NCBI GenBank assembly: GCA_964017195.1
Contig: OZ024896.1
Location: 28,107,430 to 28,171,429 of the forward strand
Source of the DNA: Siderastrea radians
Taxonomy: Eukaryota > Cnidaria > Anthozoa > Scleractinia > Rhizangiidae
DNA length: 64,000 nucleotides
Reading direction: 5' to 3'
The notes beneath the pieces were generated by a model, which did no database searches, had not been told where the DNA came from, and worked only from the letters and a program-made list of their open reading frames with translations. Below are positions 1 through 10,867 of this stretch, in pieces. Each line of letters begins with the position of its first letter. Position 1 is the first letter of the stretch. A program made the translations under genes and the position numbers.

Positions 1-1
1 C

Positions 2-364
2 GGGCAGGAAACTCAGTCCCATTGCGTACAATGTGGAAAACAAGGAAATAACAGGGCACCGCTTAATCGCTGCGGAGCATGTAAGACTAGCAGGTATTGC
101 TCCAAGGAATGTCAAGCAAAACACCGCATTGTGCACAAAACAGTTTGCAAGGCTATACAGGAACTAGAGAAACGGAAAGCGACTGAAGATGCTAATGATC
201 ACTTGAACACGATGTTTCCCTGCCACTTAACTCCAAGACAGCAGGCTGGCCTGACAAAACTTGTGGGACAGAGGTGCATAGTGAAATGCATAATTCAGGG
301 GAAGGAAGTAGAGGCATTGTGGGATACGGGATCCCAGGTTTGTGTAGTGTCAAGGAAATGGTAA
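2..364 (+). pseudogene. Retroelement N-terminal segment: MYND-like zinc finger and start of protease
   Basis: The frame is open from position 2 to a TAA at 362-364. The first 50 residues have the spacing of a MYND zinc finger: CVQC, then CGAC, YCSKEC, and His/Cys ligands near HRIVHKTVC. Most Gypsy Gag proteins carry a CCHC knuckle instead. The last residues contain DTGSQV, the active-site loop of a retropepsin. The stop falls 10 codons after this loop, and protease-like sequence continues past it in the same frame, so the stop is a disabling mutation and not the natural end. Confidence 0.8.
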
Positions 365-1429
365 CAAACTCACCTTCCCCTAGAGGTATTAAGGAATGTT
401 GATGAGTTGTTAAGGGTTGGAGAAGAGTTAAACTTGGAAGCAATGAACGGAACTGACATTCCATTTGATGGTTGGATTGAGGTCAGGTTTAAGTTGGCTG
501 GAGATAACACAACTGCTGATGAACTGACAGTGCCATTCTTGGTGGGGCAACAGGACCAAGAGTATCCTATCATTGGATTCAATGTCATAGAAGAAGTTCT
601 CAGAACTCACAGCGGAAATTTCCAAGTTGCAAATACCATCATCCAGCACTCATTTCCTTCAGTCCACCACACTAAAGTAGGTGCTCTGGTCAATCTCATC
701 CAGACAAGACCACAGGACACAGGTACTACAGCTGTCAAAGTTGGAAAGAGAGATGTTATGCTGCCAAAGGGAGAGGCAACAAACGTTAAGTGTCGAATCC
801 ATCTCAGCCCTGTTCCAGAGGGAATGCCAATGATATTTGAGCCCAAGGAAGAGAGCGAGATCAAAGACGGACTGGAAGTGAGTGAAGCCCTCACTAAAAT
901 CTCTCCGGGAACATCCAGCCAAGTGACCATTCTGGTCCGCAATAATACAGACAGGAACATTTTGCTAAAACGCAGAACAGAACTGGGGCGAATACACATG
1001 GTTAAGTCACTTTTACCAATTCCAGTCCCTGCCGACCAAACGTACATCCAGAAAGAGGAGACAGCCGGAGCCACCTCACATGAAGGTCAGAAACAAGATG
1101 AATGGGTGCCACCAGTTGACTTGAGTCAGTTAGAAGAAAAAGAACAAAGGATTGTCCGCGAAGTGTTACGGCAAGAGGCTGGTGCCTTTGCAAGAAACGA
1201 TGATGATGTTGTCTGTGTTGAAAAATTGGAACTTGACATCAGGTTAAAGGACGATCAGCCAGTAAAGAAGAACTATATCTCCATCCTTAAGCCACTCTAT
1301 GGGGAAGTCAAGGAGTACTTAGAAGATCTGATAAATCGTAACTGGATATGCAAGTCCCGTTCAGCTTATTCATCACCCACGGTCTGTGTTCGGAAAAAAG
1401 ATGGGAGTCTGCGATTATGTATTGACTAA
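365..1429 (+). pseudogene. Retroelement protease remainder, linker and RT N-terminus
   Basis: This continues the frame of the preceding segment after the stop at 362-364. The first 80 residues complete a retropepsin fold, with YPIIGFNVIEE resembling the second conserved protease strand. A linker of roughly 200 residues follows. The last 75 residues are the fingers of a Gypsy RT, including SAYSSPTVCVRKKDGSLRLCID. A TAA at 1427-1429 interrupts the conserved Asp-Tyr-Arg-Glu-Leu region of RT. The reading frame resumes directly after it. Confidence 0.85.
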
Positions 1430-1852
1430 CGTGAATTGAACAAGAAAACATACCCAGAGCGCCAGCCGATCCCCTGGATACAAGATATCTTAAATGGACT
1501 AGGCGGCAACCAATGGTTTACAGTGCTCAATCAAGGAAAAGCCTACCACCAAGTTTTTGTGGCAGAAGCGAGTCGCCCCCTCACTGCATTTGTAACTCCC
1601 TGGGGGTTGTACCAATGGAACAGAATACCATTTGGGTTAATGAATGCCCCTGCGGCTTTCCAAAGGTGTATGAATGAATGTCTGGACGGCTTACGTGACA
1701 AAATATGTATCCCCTACCTGGATGACATTCTGGTTTATAGCAAAACTTTTGAAGAACATGTTCGGGATGTTCAGCAAGTTCTGCGTCGACTACAGGAACA
1801 TGGAATTAAGGTGAAACCATCAAAGTGCAATTTTCTTTCAGCGCCGAGTTAG
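1430..1852 (+). pseudogene. Retroelement reverse transcriptase core
   Basis: The segment encodes the RT palm, with [12 protein letters not shown] and the catalytic YLDD box (codons from 1715). Motif A reads LNQGKAYHQ, so the expected catalytic Asp is Asn; with one of three metal-binding carboxylates gone, the enzyme would be expected to be inactive. The frame terminates at about 1852 after KPSKCNF. The rest of RT (VRYLGRIV) continues in another frame, so an indel lies at about 1841-1852. Confidence 0.9.
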
Positions 1853-3668
1853 ATATTTAGGGAGGATTGTTTCCGGTGATGGTTACTCTCTGGATCCAGA
1901 AGACACGGTAGCTGTACACAATTTAGCTAAGCAGAAACCAGAGACAGTAGGTGATGTCCGTAAAGTGCCAGGATTTCTAAGCTACTACAGACAATACATC
2001 CAGGATTTCTCACGCATAGCCAAACCCCTGTGTGATCTCATGGCTGGCCCTGATCCGTTGGTTAGTAACCACAGGGTAACTTGGACAGATGAACATCAGG
2101 AGAGGCTTGACTTGCTAATCCATCAACTAACTTCTCCTCCAGATATGGCATTCCCAGACTTCACCAAACCATTTGTGCTGCACACGGACGCGTCACAAGA
2201 GGGGATTGGAGCTGTCTTATATCAGGAGCAGGATGGAAAGTTGAGAGTTTTGGGTTATGCCTCTAGAACATTAACTCCAGCAGAGAAAAACTGTCACATG
2301 CATGCAGGAAAACTGGAGTTTCTTGCTCTCAAATGGGCCATCACTGAGAAATTCCGCGACTATTTATACTACGCCCCCTCCTTTACCGTTTACACCGACA
2401 ACAACCCACTTAGTTACATACTATCGTCAGCCAAGTTGTCTGCAGTGGGGCATCGGTGGGTGGCAGAATTGGCAGATTTCAATTTTAACATCAAATATCG
2501 GCCAGGGAAGACCAACATCGATGCAAATGTACTATCTCGCATACCAATAGACCTCGACAAATACATGAAAGACTGTACTGCAGAAATGGAGAAAGATGCA
2601 ATCTGTGCAACAATACAAGCAGTGCTCTGTCAGGGGGAAGCCACACCTTGGGTGACAGCAGTATCAGCAAGCATCAACGTTGCTCACTCAGAACCAGCCG
2701 TCACAGATTTAGTCTTTAGACAGCTCACCTCAGACGAAATACAAGGAGCGCAAAGGGAAGATCCCGATATTGCGCGGATCTTGGCATACAAGAAACGAGG
2801 ATATCTCCCATCTGGAGGAGAACGGAGGAATGAAAACCGTGTCACATCTTGTTACATGAGAGAATGGAATAAGCTCCACATCTTAGCGGATGGGATCCTG
2901 TGGCGTCAAACGAAAAGTCGACTGCAGCTAGTACTACCCACAAAGTTTAAGCAGCTGGTTTACCAGGAGCTTCACATTGAAATGGGCCACCTGGGTGCAG
3001 ATCGAGTGGTGGATTTAGCTCGATCCAGGTTCTACTGGCCATACATGCAACGAGAGATTGAGTACTTCATTGCCAACAAATGCCGCTGCATCCAACAGAA
3101 GAAGCCTCAAATACCCACTAGAGCACCAATGGAGAGCATCACAACAACAGCCCCATTTGAGATGGTTTCCATAGATTTCCTCCACTTGGAGAAAAGTCAG
3201 CGGGGATTTGAGTACATTCTGCTGATAGTAGATCATTTCACAAGATTTGCCCAGACCTACCCAACCCGTAACAAGACAGCACGGACGGTGGCGGAAAAGA
3301 TCTACAGTGATTTTGTCCCACGATTTGGATTCCCAGCCCGTATTCACAGTGATCAAGGAGGAGAATTTGAGAACAATCTTTTCCGTCAATTGCAGCAGTT
3401 GACTGGCATTTCCAAGTCTCGCACCAGCCGTTACCATCCACAGGGTAATGGGCAAGTAGAGCGGATGAACCGCACCCTATTGTCCATGTTACGAACGCTC
3501 CCAGAGTTGAAGAAGCGGAAGTGGGATGAATCGCTCAATAAAATGATCCATGCGTACAACTGCACCAAGCATGAGGCGACCGGATACGCTCCGCATTATC
3601 TGTTGTTTGGACGACTTCCACGCCTACCAATTGATCTGATATTCAATTTGAACCAACATCGCGCATAA
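1853..3668 (+). pseudogene. Retroelement RT thumb, RNase H and integrase
   Basis: After the frameshift the sequence encodes the RT thumb ([19 protein letters not shown]), then RNase H with [25 protein letters not shown] and TDNNPL supplying the Asp/Glu/Asp site. Integrase follows. Its N-terminal zinc-binding region (MGHLGADR, then a CRC pair) is slightly degenerate. The catalytic core keeps all three acidic positions: [16 protein letters not shown] and [10 protein letters not shown]. The frame ends at TAA 3666-3668 within the region leading to the integrase C-terminal domain, which continues in the same frame. Confidence 0.92.
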
Positions 3669-4562
3669 GGAGATTACAACGTTTACGTTCAAAAGTGGCA
3701 GCATGACATGAAGGAAGCATACCAGATAGCTCAACAGAATGCCACGAAGGCCGCCGAGCGCAGTAAAGAATACTACAACAGAAGAGTCTCAAATGGAGTT
3801 CTTCAGCCAGGAGATCGAGTGCTAGTTAGGAACTTAACAGAACGCGGTGGACCAGGAAAACTAAGACCGCACTGGGAGGACGTTATTCATGTTGTAGTTG
3901 AGCGAATGGGAGACCAAAGTCCAGTTTACAAAGCTAAGCCCGACAGTGCGTGCTGCGGCCGTACAAGAGTGCTTCATCAGAATTTACTACTGCCTTGTGA
4001 TGCTCTAGAACTGGATATTTCAAGCACGGAACCTGCTACGCGTTCTAGGAGGAGAGCTACAGAGAAACCGCCCTTACCCGTGACAGGAGATGATTTGCAG
4101 AGCTCGGGGGAAGAAGATGAGGATGAATTCGCTAGCATGCACCTTGTGGAAGATGCACCTGGTAATGTAAGAGCTTCAGTGTCATTAACTCCAGATCAGG
4201 ACCTGCCTCCAGATTTAGTTGAGAATCATGTGATTACAGAGGACGCCATTGAGCCGTCAGACGAAATGGAACCTGCAGAAGAAGTGAGTGCTGAATATGA
4301 CGAAGCTGGACAATCAGCGGGGGAGGAAAATGCTGAGCAGAATATGCCTACTCGGCCGCAGCGCCAGAGAAGACCGTCCCAGATCCTGACTTACAACTCC
4401 TTGGGAAATCCACAGTACCAGCGTGTTGAACCAGTAGTGAGCAGTTCATTTGTTAACTCTATCCAGGCTCCATGGATGACACCAGCTGCAGCAGCTGTCC
4501 ATTTTGGAGCGCCCATTTATTACTGTGTTTGGCCAGTATGTTCACAGCCTGCCTACTACTAG
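3669..4562 (+). pseudogene. Retroelement integrase C-terminal domain and acidic tail
   Basis: The first 100 residues after the stop resemble a Gypsy integrase C-terminal domain: QPGDRVLVRNL, then GKLRPHWED and VYKAKP, an SH3-like fold that contacts DNA or chromatin. The remaining residues are rich in Glu and Asp, followed by an RPQRQRRP patch and a hydrophobic, Tyr-rich end at the TAG 4560-4562. No chromodomain is recognisable. The element family often has such variable tails. Confidence 0.78.
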
Positions 4563-4732
4563 AAGTGCATGACGAGAACCTTGTCTGAAATTTGAACATT
4601 CCAGTGAATAGTGAAGGAGTGCAAGTGAACAATGAGACAGTGTTTAGAGACACTGATGTTGTTACTGTAGAAGACAGAGAGTGAACAGTTCTGTGCTATT
4701 TTAAGGGAACTCTTTCATTTTTGGTGGGGAAG

Positions 4733-4901
4733 TGTGTAGAGTGCGTGACATGTTATGTTAAGTGTGTGACTGCGAGTTCTGATACCGCAATGTATGCTGG
4801 GATGTCTTGCGAGCTGAACCATGTGCTCAAAGGTTGTTATGAAAAGTTCGGAACTTGTGCTTTAGAATAAAACGGTTCTGGTTGGATTGGAGCTTGTAAC
4901 A
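4733..4901 (+). repeat. Probable 3' LTR of the Ty3/Gypsy element
   Basis: A purine-rich stretch (GGTGGGGAAG, 4723-4732) immediately precedes TGTGTAGA at 4733. The interval ends in TTGTAACA at 4901, giving the TGT...ACA ends typical of LTRs. It contains a polyadenylation-like AATAAA at 4866-4871. The length of 169 bp is short but within the range of Gypsy elements. The 5' LTR is outside the window, so the call cannot be checked by matching LTRs here. Confidence 0.6.
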
Positions 4902-4981
4902 GTACCAGGTAATAGTGAGGAATCTTTCAAACTTCCCAGGAGGCCTCACGGCATCTTATTCATGATTTTTCTTCTTGACAG

Positions 4982-7484
4982 CGGTGATCCATACAGCTAT
5001 TTCTATTTCTGGATACCGAAACACTTAAAACGATACGTCGACCTTGCAGCTGGAAAATATAACGACATAATAGCAGGTAAAGGTGTTTCCTTGCCCCAAA
5101 GAGCATTGAGTACCACGCTAGCATCAACCTCCAAAAGTCGGCTTCTAAATCTCTTCACGATGGCCAATTAACCTGTCAAGAACTTAATTAATCTCACATT
5201 GAAATGCGACACTCCTCCACCCACGCAGCACCTTGACAGCGGTCAAACGCACGACGCGTGCGCGGTTCCCATTACAATTTTACAAAGGGAAATACAGACA
5301 ATTCTCAAAAGTTTCACTTTCACCGCAAAACTTAACGGCGTTTCTGAAAACTTCTGCTTTTTGTGTTGACTGTGTTCAAAATGAAGTAACTTCCATCCAC
5401 AAGATTTATCGGCGCGAAATCTGGTTTAACGGGACATTTTCTGCACCGTTTTCGTACGAACGCAGTGGCGGATCCAGGATTTTTCAAGGGGGGGGGGGGG
5501 TGGCTGACATGACAGAACGATATCGGAAATTACGAAAATTGCGAATTACGTAGTGATAGTTTTGTTCTCTTTCATAATTTCAAGCTTAATGACCCCAAAA
5601 AGAGGGGGGGTGACTAGCCACCCAGTCCACCACCCCCTGGATCCGTCCCTGGAACTTAACGCGCTGTGAACCTTTCAGGGCGTTGTTTAAATTTTAAAAA
5701 AAGAGGGAATATTCAGAATGTCGAGTGCGTGGACAAAGAAATATTCTGAGTCCCCGATGGGAATCGAACCCATGACCTTCCGTACACCGGTCGGACGCTC
5801 TAACCACTGGGCTACTGGGAGACTTGTGATGAGCTACCGTGTAACACTAAAGTTTGCGGGAGTTTAATTTTGCGGATTAGCGATTTTTTGTGTTTTGCGG
5901 GTACTAATTTTTGCGATTGAGAGAAACTGTTTTTTCTTGCCGGGAATTATTTTTTGCGATTTTCAGGAAGTCGCCTTCTACTTGGAATTTATAACGTTGT
6001 CGCTTTTTGAGTACAAACAATCGAATACAGGTGAACAACCTGCAGTTAATCAATGGAGTACCTTGAGACGGTCCTTTTCTTTAAAGCTTTTAACTGTCAA
6101 ATACTTGTACCAACTCAGGAGCTCCTGACCAACGGCAATTTCATCGTTTCAGTATTTCTAATTTCGCTTTGTTTCTGAACGAAAGAGACGGTTTAAGTAA
6201 ATGGGCACCAACATGATTTTACCTTACATGTAAAAGGCGATGTTTGTATATGATTTCGACTGTGGAGTAAATTTTTGCGGAAAACATTTTTGCTGGAGAT
6301 TTTTTTCGCTGGAACTTTTTTTACGGATCGTGAAAGAACCCGCAAAAATCGGAAAAATTAGAACCCGCGAAAATTTAGTGCCACACGATAGGTCATACTA
6401 ACGAGGTTCGTAGTAACACGCGTCCTGCATACTGCTAGGATCAGCAATGTCGAAAGTACCGTGTGGGATGATGAATAAAGAAAGATGGTAAATTTTAAGA
6501 TCGGATATTTCTGGTGTCCTATCCGAGCTTAAAATTTACCATCTTCTATGTATAAATTTGTAGCCACTTTGCAAGGTTTCACTGAACCGATTTTAGGCCT
6601 AATACCGTTTCATTCGCTTCCCATTCTAGGCCAGTTTTATGCTCACACCCATAGGGATGACTTCCACCTTCAAATCTTGGACGCCGCAGAGGCTGAAGCG
6701 GAGAAAGCGTCCACGAAATCCTTTGTTCTGCAAACCCCCTCTGTATCGCCCGTCTACTCTAACAACCCCGCATTCAAAGTGTTTTCTCTACGGACAGACT
6801 TACAAGCTCTTGTTGATTACGACCAGTACTACCTGGACTTGGTTGTAGCCACAGGTAAACCAGTCTTGTATGTGGAATTAATGTTCGTCCATGTTTGCTA
6901 TTAATGCAACTCATATCAGTAACCACTGAGTACGATTTCGAGTTTCAGTAAGAGTGATCTATTTCCCAGTGTAATAAGCCCACGAGAGATGTTGGAAGAA
7001 CACACACACAACCTTGGAAATCATGAGCCACAGAAGAGTGTCTTAAGGCTTTTGAGGCCCATAATACTTCTGCTGCATGTGTCTTGCCAACATAAGAACT
7101 TTGGCTGACCAAACTCCCCTGATATGTCCGCCGTAGCGTGCCAAATAGCGATTAGGTAGAAACAATACAGGTGCGATCTGTAATCTAATGTTCTCTGTTT
7201 CTCTTTTAGCAGAATTTTCCAACCCAGTGTGGCAGTTTGATTACACCTTTAGCAAGAAATACCCATCGAAAAACAAGCTTATCGACGCCAACAGAGTGGA
7301 TGAATTGAACCAGCAGCTCATCAGTCAAACTGATGGTAGCTACTGGAACGGCCACATCCGGGGCACTACGGTTAACTATCAGCCAGGATATTACAATCGA
7401 TTTCCCCTCTACTGCATCATGAGATATGCATTTGAAGAAGATTTTAAGAAGTGCCATGAAAAATTCAAGGTGCCCGGTGGCTAG
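4982..7484 (+). CDS. Acid sphingomyelinase-like phosphodiesterase, last three exons
   Basis: Three exons encode the C-terminal part of an acid sphingomyelinase-like metallophosphoesterase (SMPD1/SMPDL3 family): 4982-5076, 6630-6854 and 7210-7484 (TAG). Phases agree at both junctions: the first ends one base into a Gly codon completed at 6630, and the second ends one base into an Ala codon completed at 7210. The junction gives IIAGQFYAHTHRDDF, matching the family's last metal-binding motif, where vertebrates have GHTH. TPSVSPVYSNNPAFKVF and the aromatic-rich C-terminus also fit. Family members are secreted or lysosomal and hydrolyse phosphodiester or phosphorylcholine bonds. Upstream exons with the other metal ligands would lie to the left, beyond the retrotransposon. 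SMPDL3 versus SMPD1 cannot be decided from this fragment. Confidence 0.85.
5462..5652 (+). repeat. Inverted-end repeat, family A copy 1
   Basis: The repeat begins CAGTGGCGGATCCAGGA and ends near CCCCTGGATCCGTCCCTGG, so its ends are inverted. It contains poly-G runs and AGTGATAGTTTTGTTC. A second copy in the opposite orientation lies at 47709-47890. It sits in the phosphodiesterase intron. Confidence 0.65.
5749..5824 (-). repeat. tRNA-derived sequence (degenerate tRNA-like)
   Basis: The reverse complement reads like a tRNA: a D-arm block (GCCCAGTGGTTAGAGC), a TPsiC arm (ATGGGTTCGATTCCCAT) and complementary ends. Two extra bases lie between the acceptor and D stems, the innermost acceptor pair is C-C, and U33 is missing from the anticodon loop. 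It is best read as a tRNA-derived SINE head or tRNA pseudogene inside an intron, not a working tRNA gene. Confidence 0.6.
5839..6386. mobile_element. MITE-like element with inverted ends
   Basis: The left end GTGTAACACTAAAGTTTGCGGG and the right end CCCGCGAAAATTTAGTGCCACAC are imperfect inverted repeats. The interior is AT-rich with repeated 'TTTTTGCGG' motifs and has no coding capacity. It lies in the intron between the first and second phosphodiesterase exons. Confidence 0.6.
6482..6545. repeat. Short perfect hairpin
   Basis: AAGATGGTAAATTTTAA at 6482-6498 is exactly inverted at 6529-6545 around a 30-base spacer. It lies 84 bp before the second phosphodiesterase exon. Confidence 0.7.
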
Positions 7485-7576
7485 TCAGCCGATCGGAAAG
7501 ATAAAACAAATAGGGGAAGATGGCTATCAAATGACTTGGACATATGAAGAGGGTAAGATAGGAAAGAGGGTAAATC

Positions 7577-7955
7577 GACGGTGCCTCCTAATACAGATGT
7601 AGTTTTGCAAAGGTTACGACTATGGGGAAAAAGCAGATCTTAGCAAGGGTTATTGGAACCCAAAAAAAAAAAAATGTGGGTAACCAGGCATTTTTCAGAG
7701 ACAATTAAGCAACCATAATTCTAAAGAAAGCGTTAAAATACAAAGAACGTATGGCGATTGCTTTCCAAATTTAAGCTCAATTATCTCTGAAAAATGCGCG
7801 GTTACCTCCAATTTTCTTTGTGGATTCTGATAGCCCCTGCTAAGATCTTCTTTTTCCACATAGTCATACACCGCACAAAAATAGTTGTATTGGTGGGCAT
7901 ATTCCTTAAGAAACCCGAATATCTCAGGATGCGCAGTAACAAAAGGAGGCACCGT
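7577..7955. mobile_element. MITE, GACGGTGCC family, copy 1
   Basis: The element starts GACGGTGCCTCC and ends GGAGGCACCGTC, perfect inverted ends. Its centre carries a second inverted motif around 'TGGGTAACC...CATTTTTCAGAG'. Related copies lie at 20484-20876 and about 26040-26587. It lies in the probable 3' UTR region just past the phosphodiesterase stop codon. Confidence 0.75.
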
Positions 7956-10867
7956 CCTTAAATGTAGGCAGTTTCGCTTTGATGTACAGTAAAGAGAAAG
8001 CTAGAAAAAGTGAATAAAGTATGTTTAGAACTCAAGACACGGGTGGGACTCAAGACATGAAATTCGAAAGAGATCGCGTGCTATTTGCATCCAATCAAAC
8101 TGTTTAGCCAAATATCAACAGGCACATGTACTAACAGGGGCCCCTTTTCTAAAGGTCATTTCCATAATTTCCATTTTCTCGGAGGATTTCTCGACAGCTT
8201 GCAACTTATGTTAGATGCAAGTGCTGACCACACAATTACCAGCTGTTCAAAATAAAGACTCGAAGTAGTATTTAGATTCCAACTTTGTCACGGCTAACAT
8301 CACCGGCAAGGTCAAGCAAATTAGGCCAAAAATAGTTCCGTGCTAAACTACTTTCCTTGAACCTATGCCCGAGGAATTCTTTCAAGTTTGACTGGGACTT
8401 TACTGAATGTGTTACCTATAGTACAGACTCCTACCAACTACTCACTTTAGAAAGCTAATTTACTTGGAGCAAACGTAGCTTAATCAATGCCAACAGCTTC
8501 ATGCGCAATACAAACGACTTGTCAACGACTTCAACAGAACAGACAAACAATAGCCTGAACAGAAAATTCGACAAATAGACCAAACTAATCAAACTAACAG
8601 TAGATGGACCAAACCCTACCAATCACTGTCTGGTCTATTGCGGTCAAAACCATCACGGCTTAATTGACCAATCAAATCAATAACCAGAGATAAATACCAC
8701 CATGCAACGATACATTAACAGCTGATGCAAGTTTGCATCTTCTCTGATGTAACTCATTATCGAGACGAAGCAGCAGCTCTATGAGGCTGTCAAATTCCCC
8801 GAAGATTAACCCCGCCATTTAAATGCCCCATTCATGTTGCATACTGTAAACCGAAGCTCCCGTATCTCGAAACATCCCATAACTTAACCGGGCCTGAGAG
8901 GCATTTCTTTCAAATACTATTTTATCGATTGGGAGAAATTGTTACTGGAAACTAACCAATACGTTCCCTACGATTTTTAAGATTTTAAAATTAAGTACCA
9001 TAATCAATAAAAACTAAGTCTCTCTTGAAGAATACTGTGCGCATGAAATAATTCTCGGGGCAGAAAGGTTATCGGGAGTTTCAAGAAACGGGCACCTAGG
9101 CTCATACAACTCCTTGGGGGAAGGGGGGCGGGTGGATACAACTTCCCAGGGTTCTGTTTGCTTGGCTAGCACAAAATTGTGTGGTATTGAAGCGATATCA
9201 ACCAAACGGGTGCGCCTATAACCGGGTGGGCTTTCAAGAGGTATTTAACGGTCTACAGCGTTTTCCAACAACACGTTTGTAGAACAAAACAAGAATAATC
9301 GACAGTTTATTTAGGACTATACTCATACAGGATTGTAAAATCATAGCCTATTTTTAAAAGGACTTACGATTGGATCTGCGGTGACAATGAGAAAACCAGT
9401 CTAACAGATATAAACTCACTGAGTAATGTAAACGTGCTACTTTCTTGTCGCAGTTGCTCAAATAGAGGATTATTTTGTCCAGTGATAAATCGCTATTCAT
9501 CGAATAAAAAATATTCGCTTAGATACATGTTACCGGATTGGATAGCGATTTACCAGCTGGATAAGTTATCTCGTTCTTTGAACAACCGAGACCTTGACTC
9601 TACGGAAAAATCTATTCCCATGAACTCTATGTTTGATCAAGTAGTAATACTGTAAGAAGAAATTAAATGCTTGGAAATATTGGGGCCTAAAAGGGTTAAA
9701 GCCTGTTCAGGCTAGATATAACGTGACCTAAAGGTGATAAGTTTGGTAAAATGGAAAAATAATTCAGTGGGCCTTTGCACCCGCCCACAAAAATAAAAGC
9801 AATATAACCATTCCCTTTAGTTGAGATAAGTTGGATGGCCAGGCTAAAAAATTTGCGCCCACGTGCGTGAGAGTTTGGATGATGAAAGTAAACGCAGTCT
9901 TCGCAAATTATCAAACAATCGTCAATACAAAAAAAAACAACAAAAAACCAGAGACGTCCAAATTCTTTAAACAAACAAAACAGACAAGAAGAAAATAATT
10001 TGTAACCAAAACAATCGTTAATCATCTATTAACTGAAGACTTTCCACCCTAAGGTGGTCTTGTCGTGAGGTTCCACCTTTTCAAGATAAAATATGTGGAT
10101 GGTATATTACTGTGCCTTTCGATATCACACGAACGCTGAAGTTATAGAAACCAACGGAAGCAATTTTCGCTACAGCGGGTTCTAGAGGACACGTTCGCGG
10201 TTGGTCTATTTTGGACCATTTTGTTTTTCACGGTCTGTTGGTTGTCAGTGAAGTAAAGCTCCATGGCAATAAAAAAATGCTACCGTCTGTCAGGTTCAGA
10301 GTTGGCATGTTATTGGAAGGCACAGTAAGAGCACTCAAATGACCATATTCTGCAATAAGAGTGGAAAAAAGAATGATCACTGAAAATGTTTGAAATGGGT
10401 ACTTTGGAACCACTTCAGAATACTCCCCTAGCATATGTAACTCGAATACTTTAATATACTAAAATACTTTAACGATGTAAAAAGACGTGTCTTCACGACA
10501 CCACTATCAAGTTGTATGTAAATTAACGTTACAGGTAATGATCAAATGAAGACGCCAAAACGTCGTTTTATATCGCTGAGCTTTGCTTTCTATGCATTAG
10601 TAAAACTTTAAAATACCATAAATGCGTTTTCCAAAATACGGTCATTTGCAAGTGCTTTCACTCGTATATTAGCGACTGAACGACACTTCCTTCTAAAAAT
10701 GTTCACTCGGCAAATTTTGGTAATTTTTGTAAATGTGTCCTTTGGCACTCTTAGGAAATGATCAGCTGCATGTTACCTGTTATATTGTACTAACACTTGT
10801 GTCACACTGTCAGTGACGCACCGCGTTTCTGCATTATTCTCTTAGCACACACGACCATGCCAACTAT
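7956..10867. other. Non-coding interval, no supported gene
   Basis: An AATAAA near 8013 may end the phosphodiesterase transcript. The remainder is AT-rich with only short open frames lacking recognisable domains, splice support or repeats that could be delimited. A short minus-strand frame at 10228-10434 begins with a hydrophobic stretch, but nothing else supports it. Confidence 0.5.

Larger units (their letters stand above)
2..4562 (+). mobile_element. Broken Ty3/Gypsy retrotransposon, internal region (5' end outside window)
   Basis: Coding sequence runs in order through a MYND-like zinc finger, an aspartic protease, reverse transcriptase, RNase H, integrase and an acidic C-terminal tail, the Ty3/Gypsy gene order. 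It should encode the enzymes for copying the element RNA into DNA and inserting it. It is not intact. In-frame stops lie at 362-364, 1427-1429 and 3666-3668, and the reading frame shifts near 1841-1852. The RT motif A has Asn (codon 1529-1531) where the family has its first catalytic Asp. The copy is therefore a decayed pseudoelement. Its 5' LTR and the start of its first ORF lie upstream of the window. Its 3' end is close to an exon of a host phosphodiesterase gene on the same strand. Confidence 0.93.

Noticed and set aside
5233..5553. Plus-strand open frame between phosphodiesterase exons
   Set aside because: It runs into a poly-G repeat, has no homology, and lies after a strong donor at 5077 that is phase-matched to the next exon.
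5749..5824. Functional tRNA gene
   Set aside because: Two extra bases between the acceptor and D stems, a C-C mismatch in the acceptor and no U33 argue for a tRNA-derived repeat.
10228..10434. Minus-strand frame with a hydrophobic start and an AG at its middle resembling a last exon
   Set aside because: There is no homology, no matching donor upstream and no clear polyadenylation signal; it is too weak to call.
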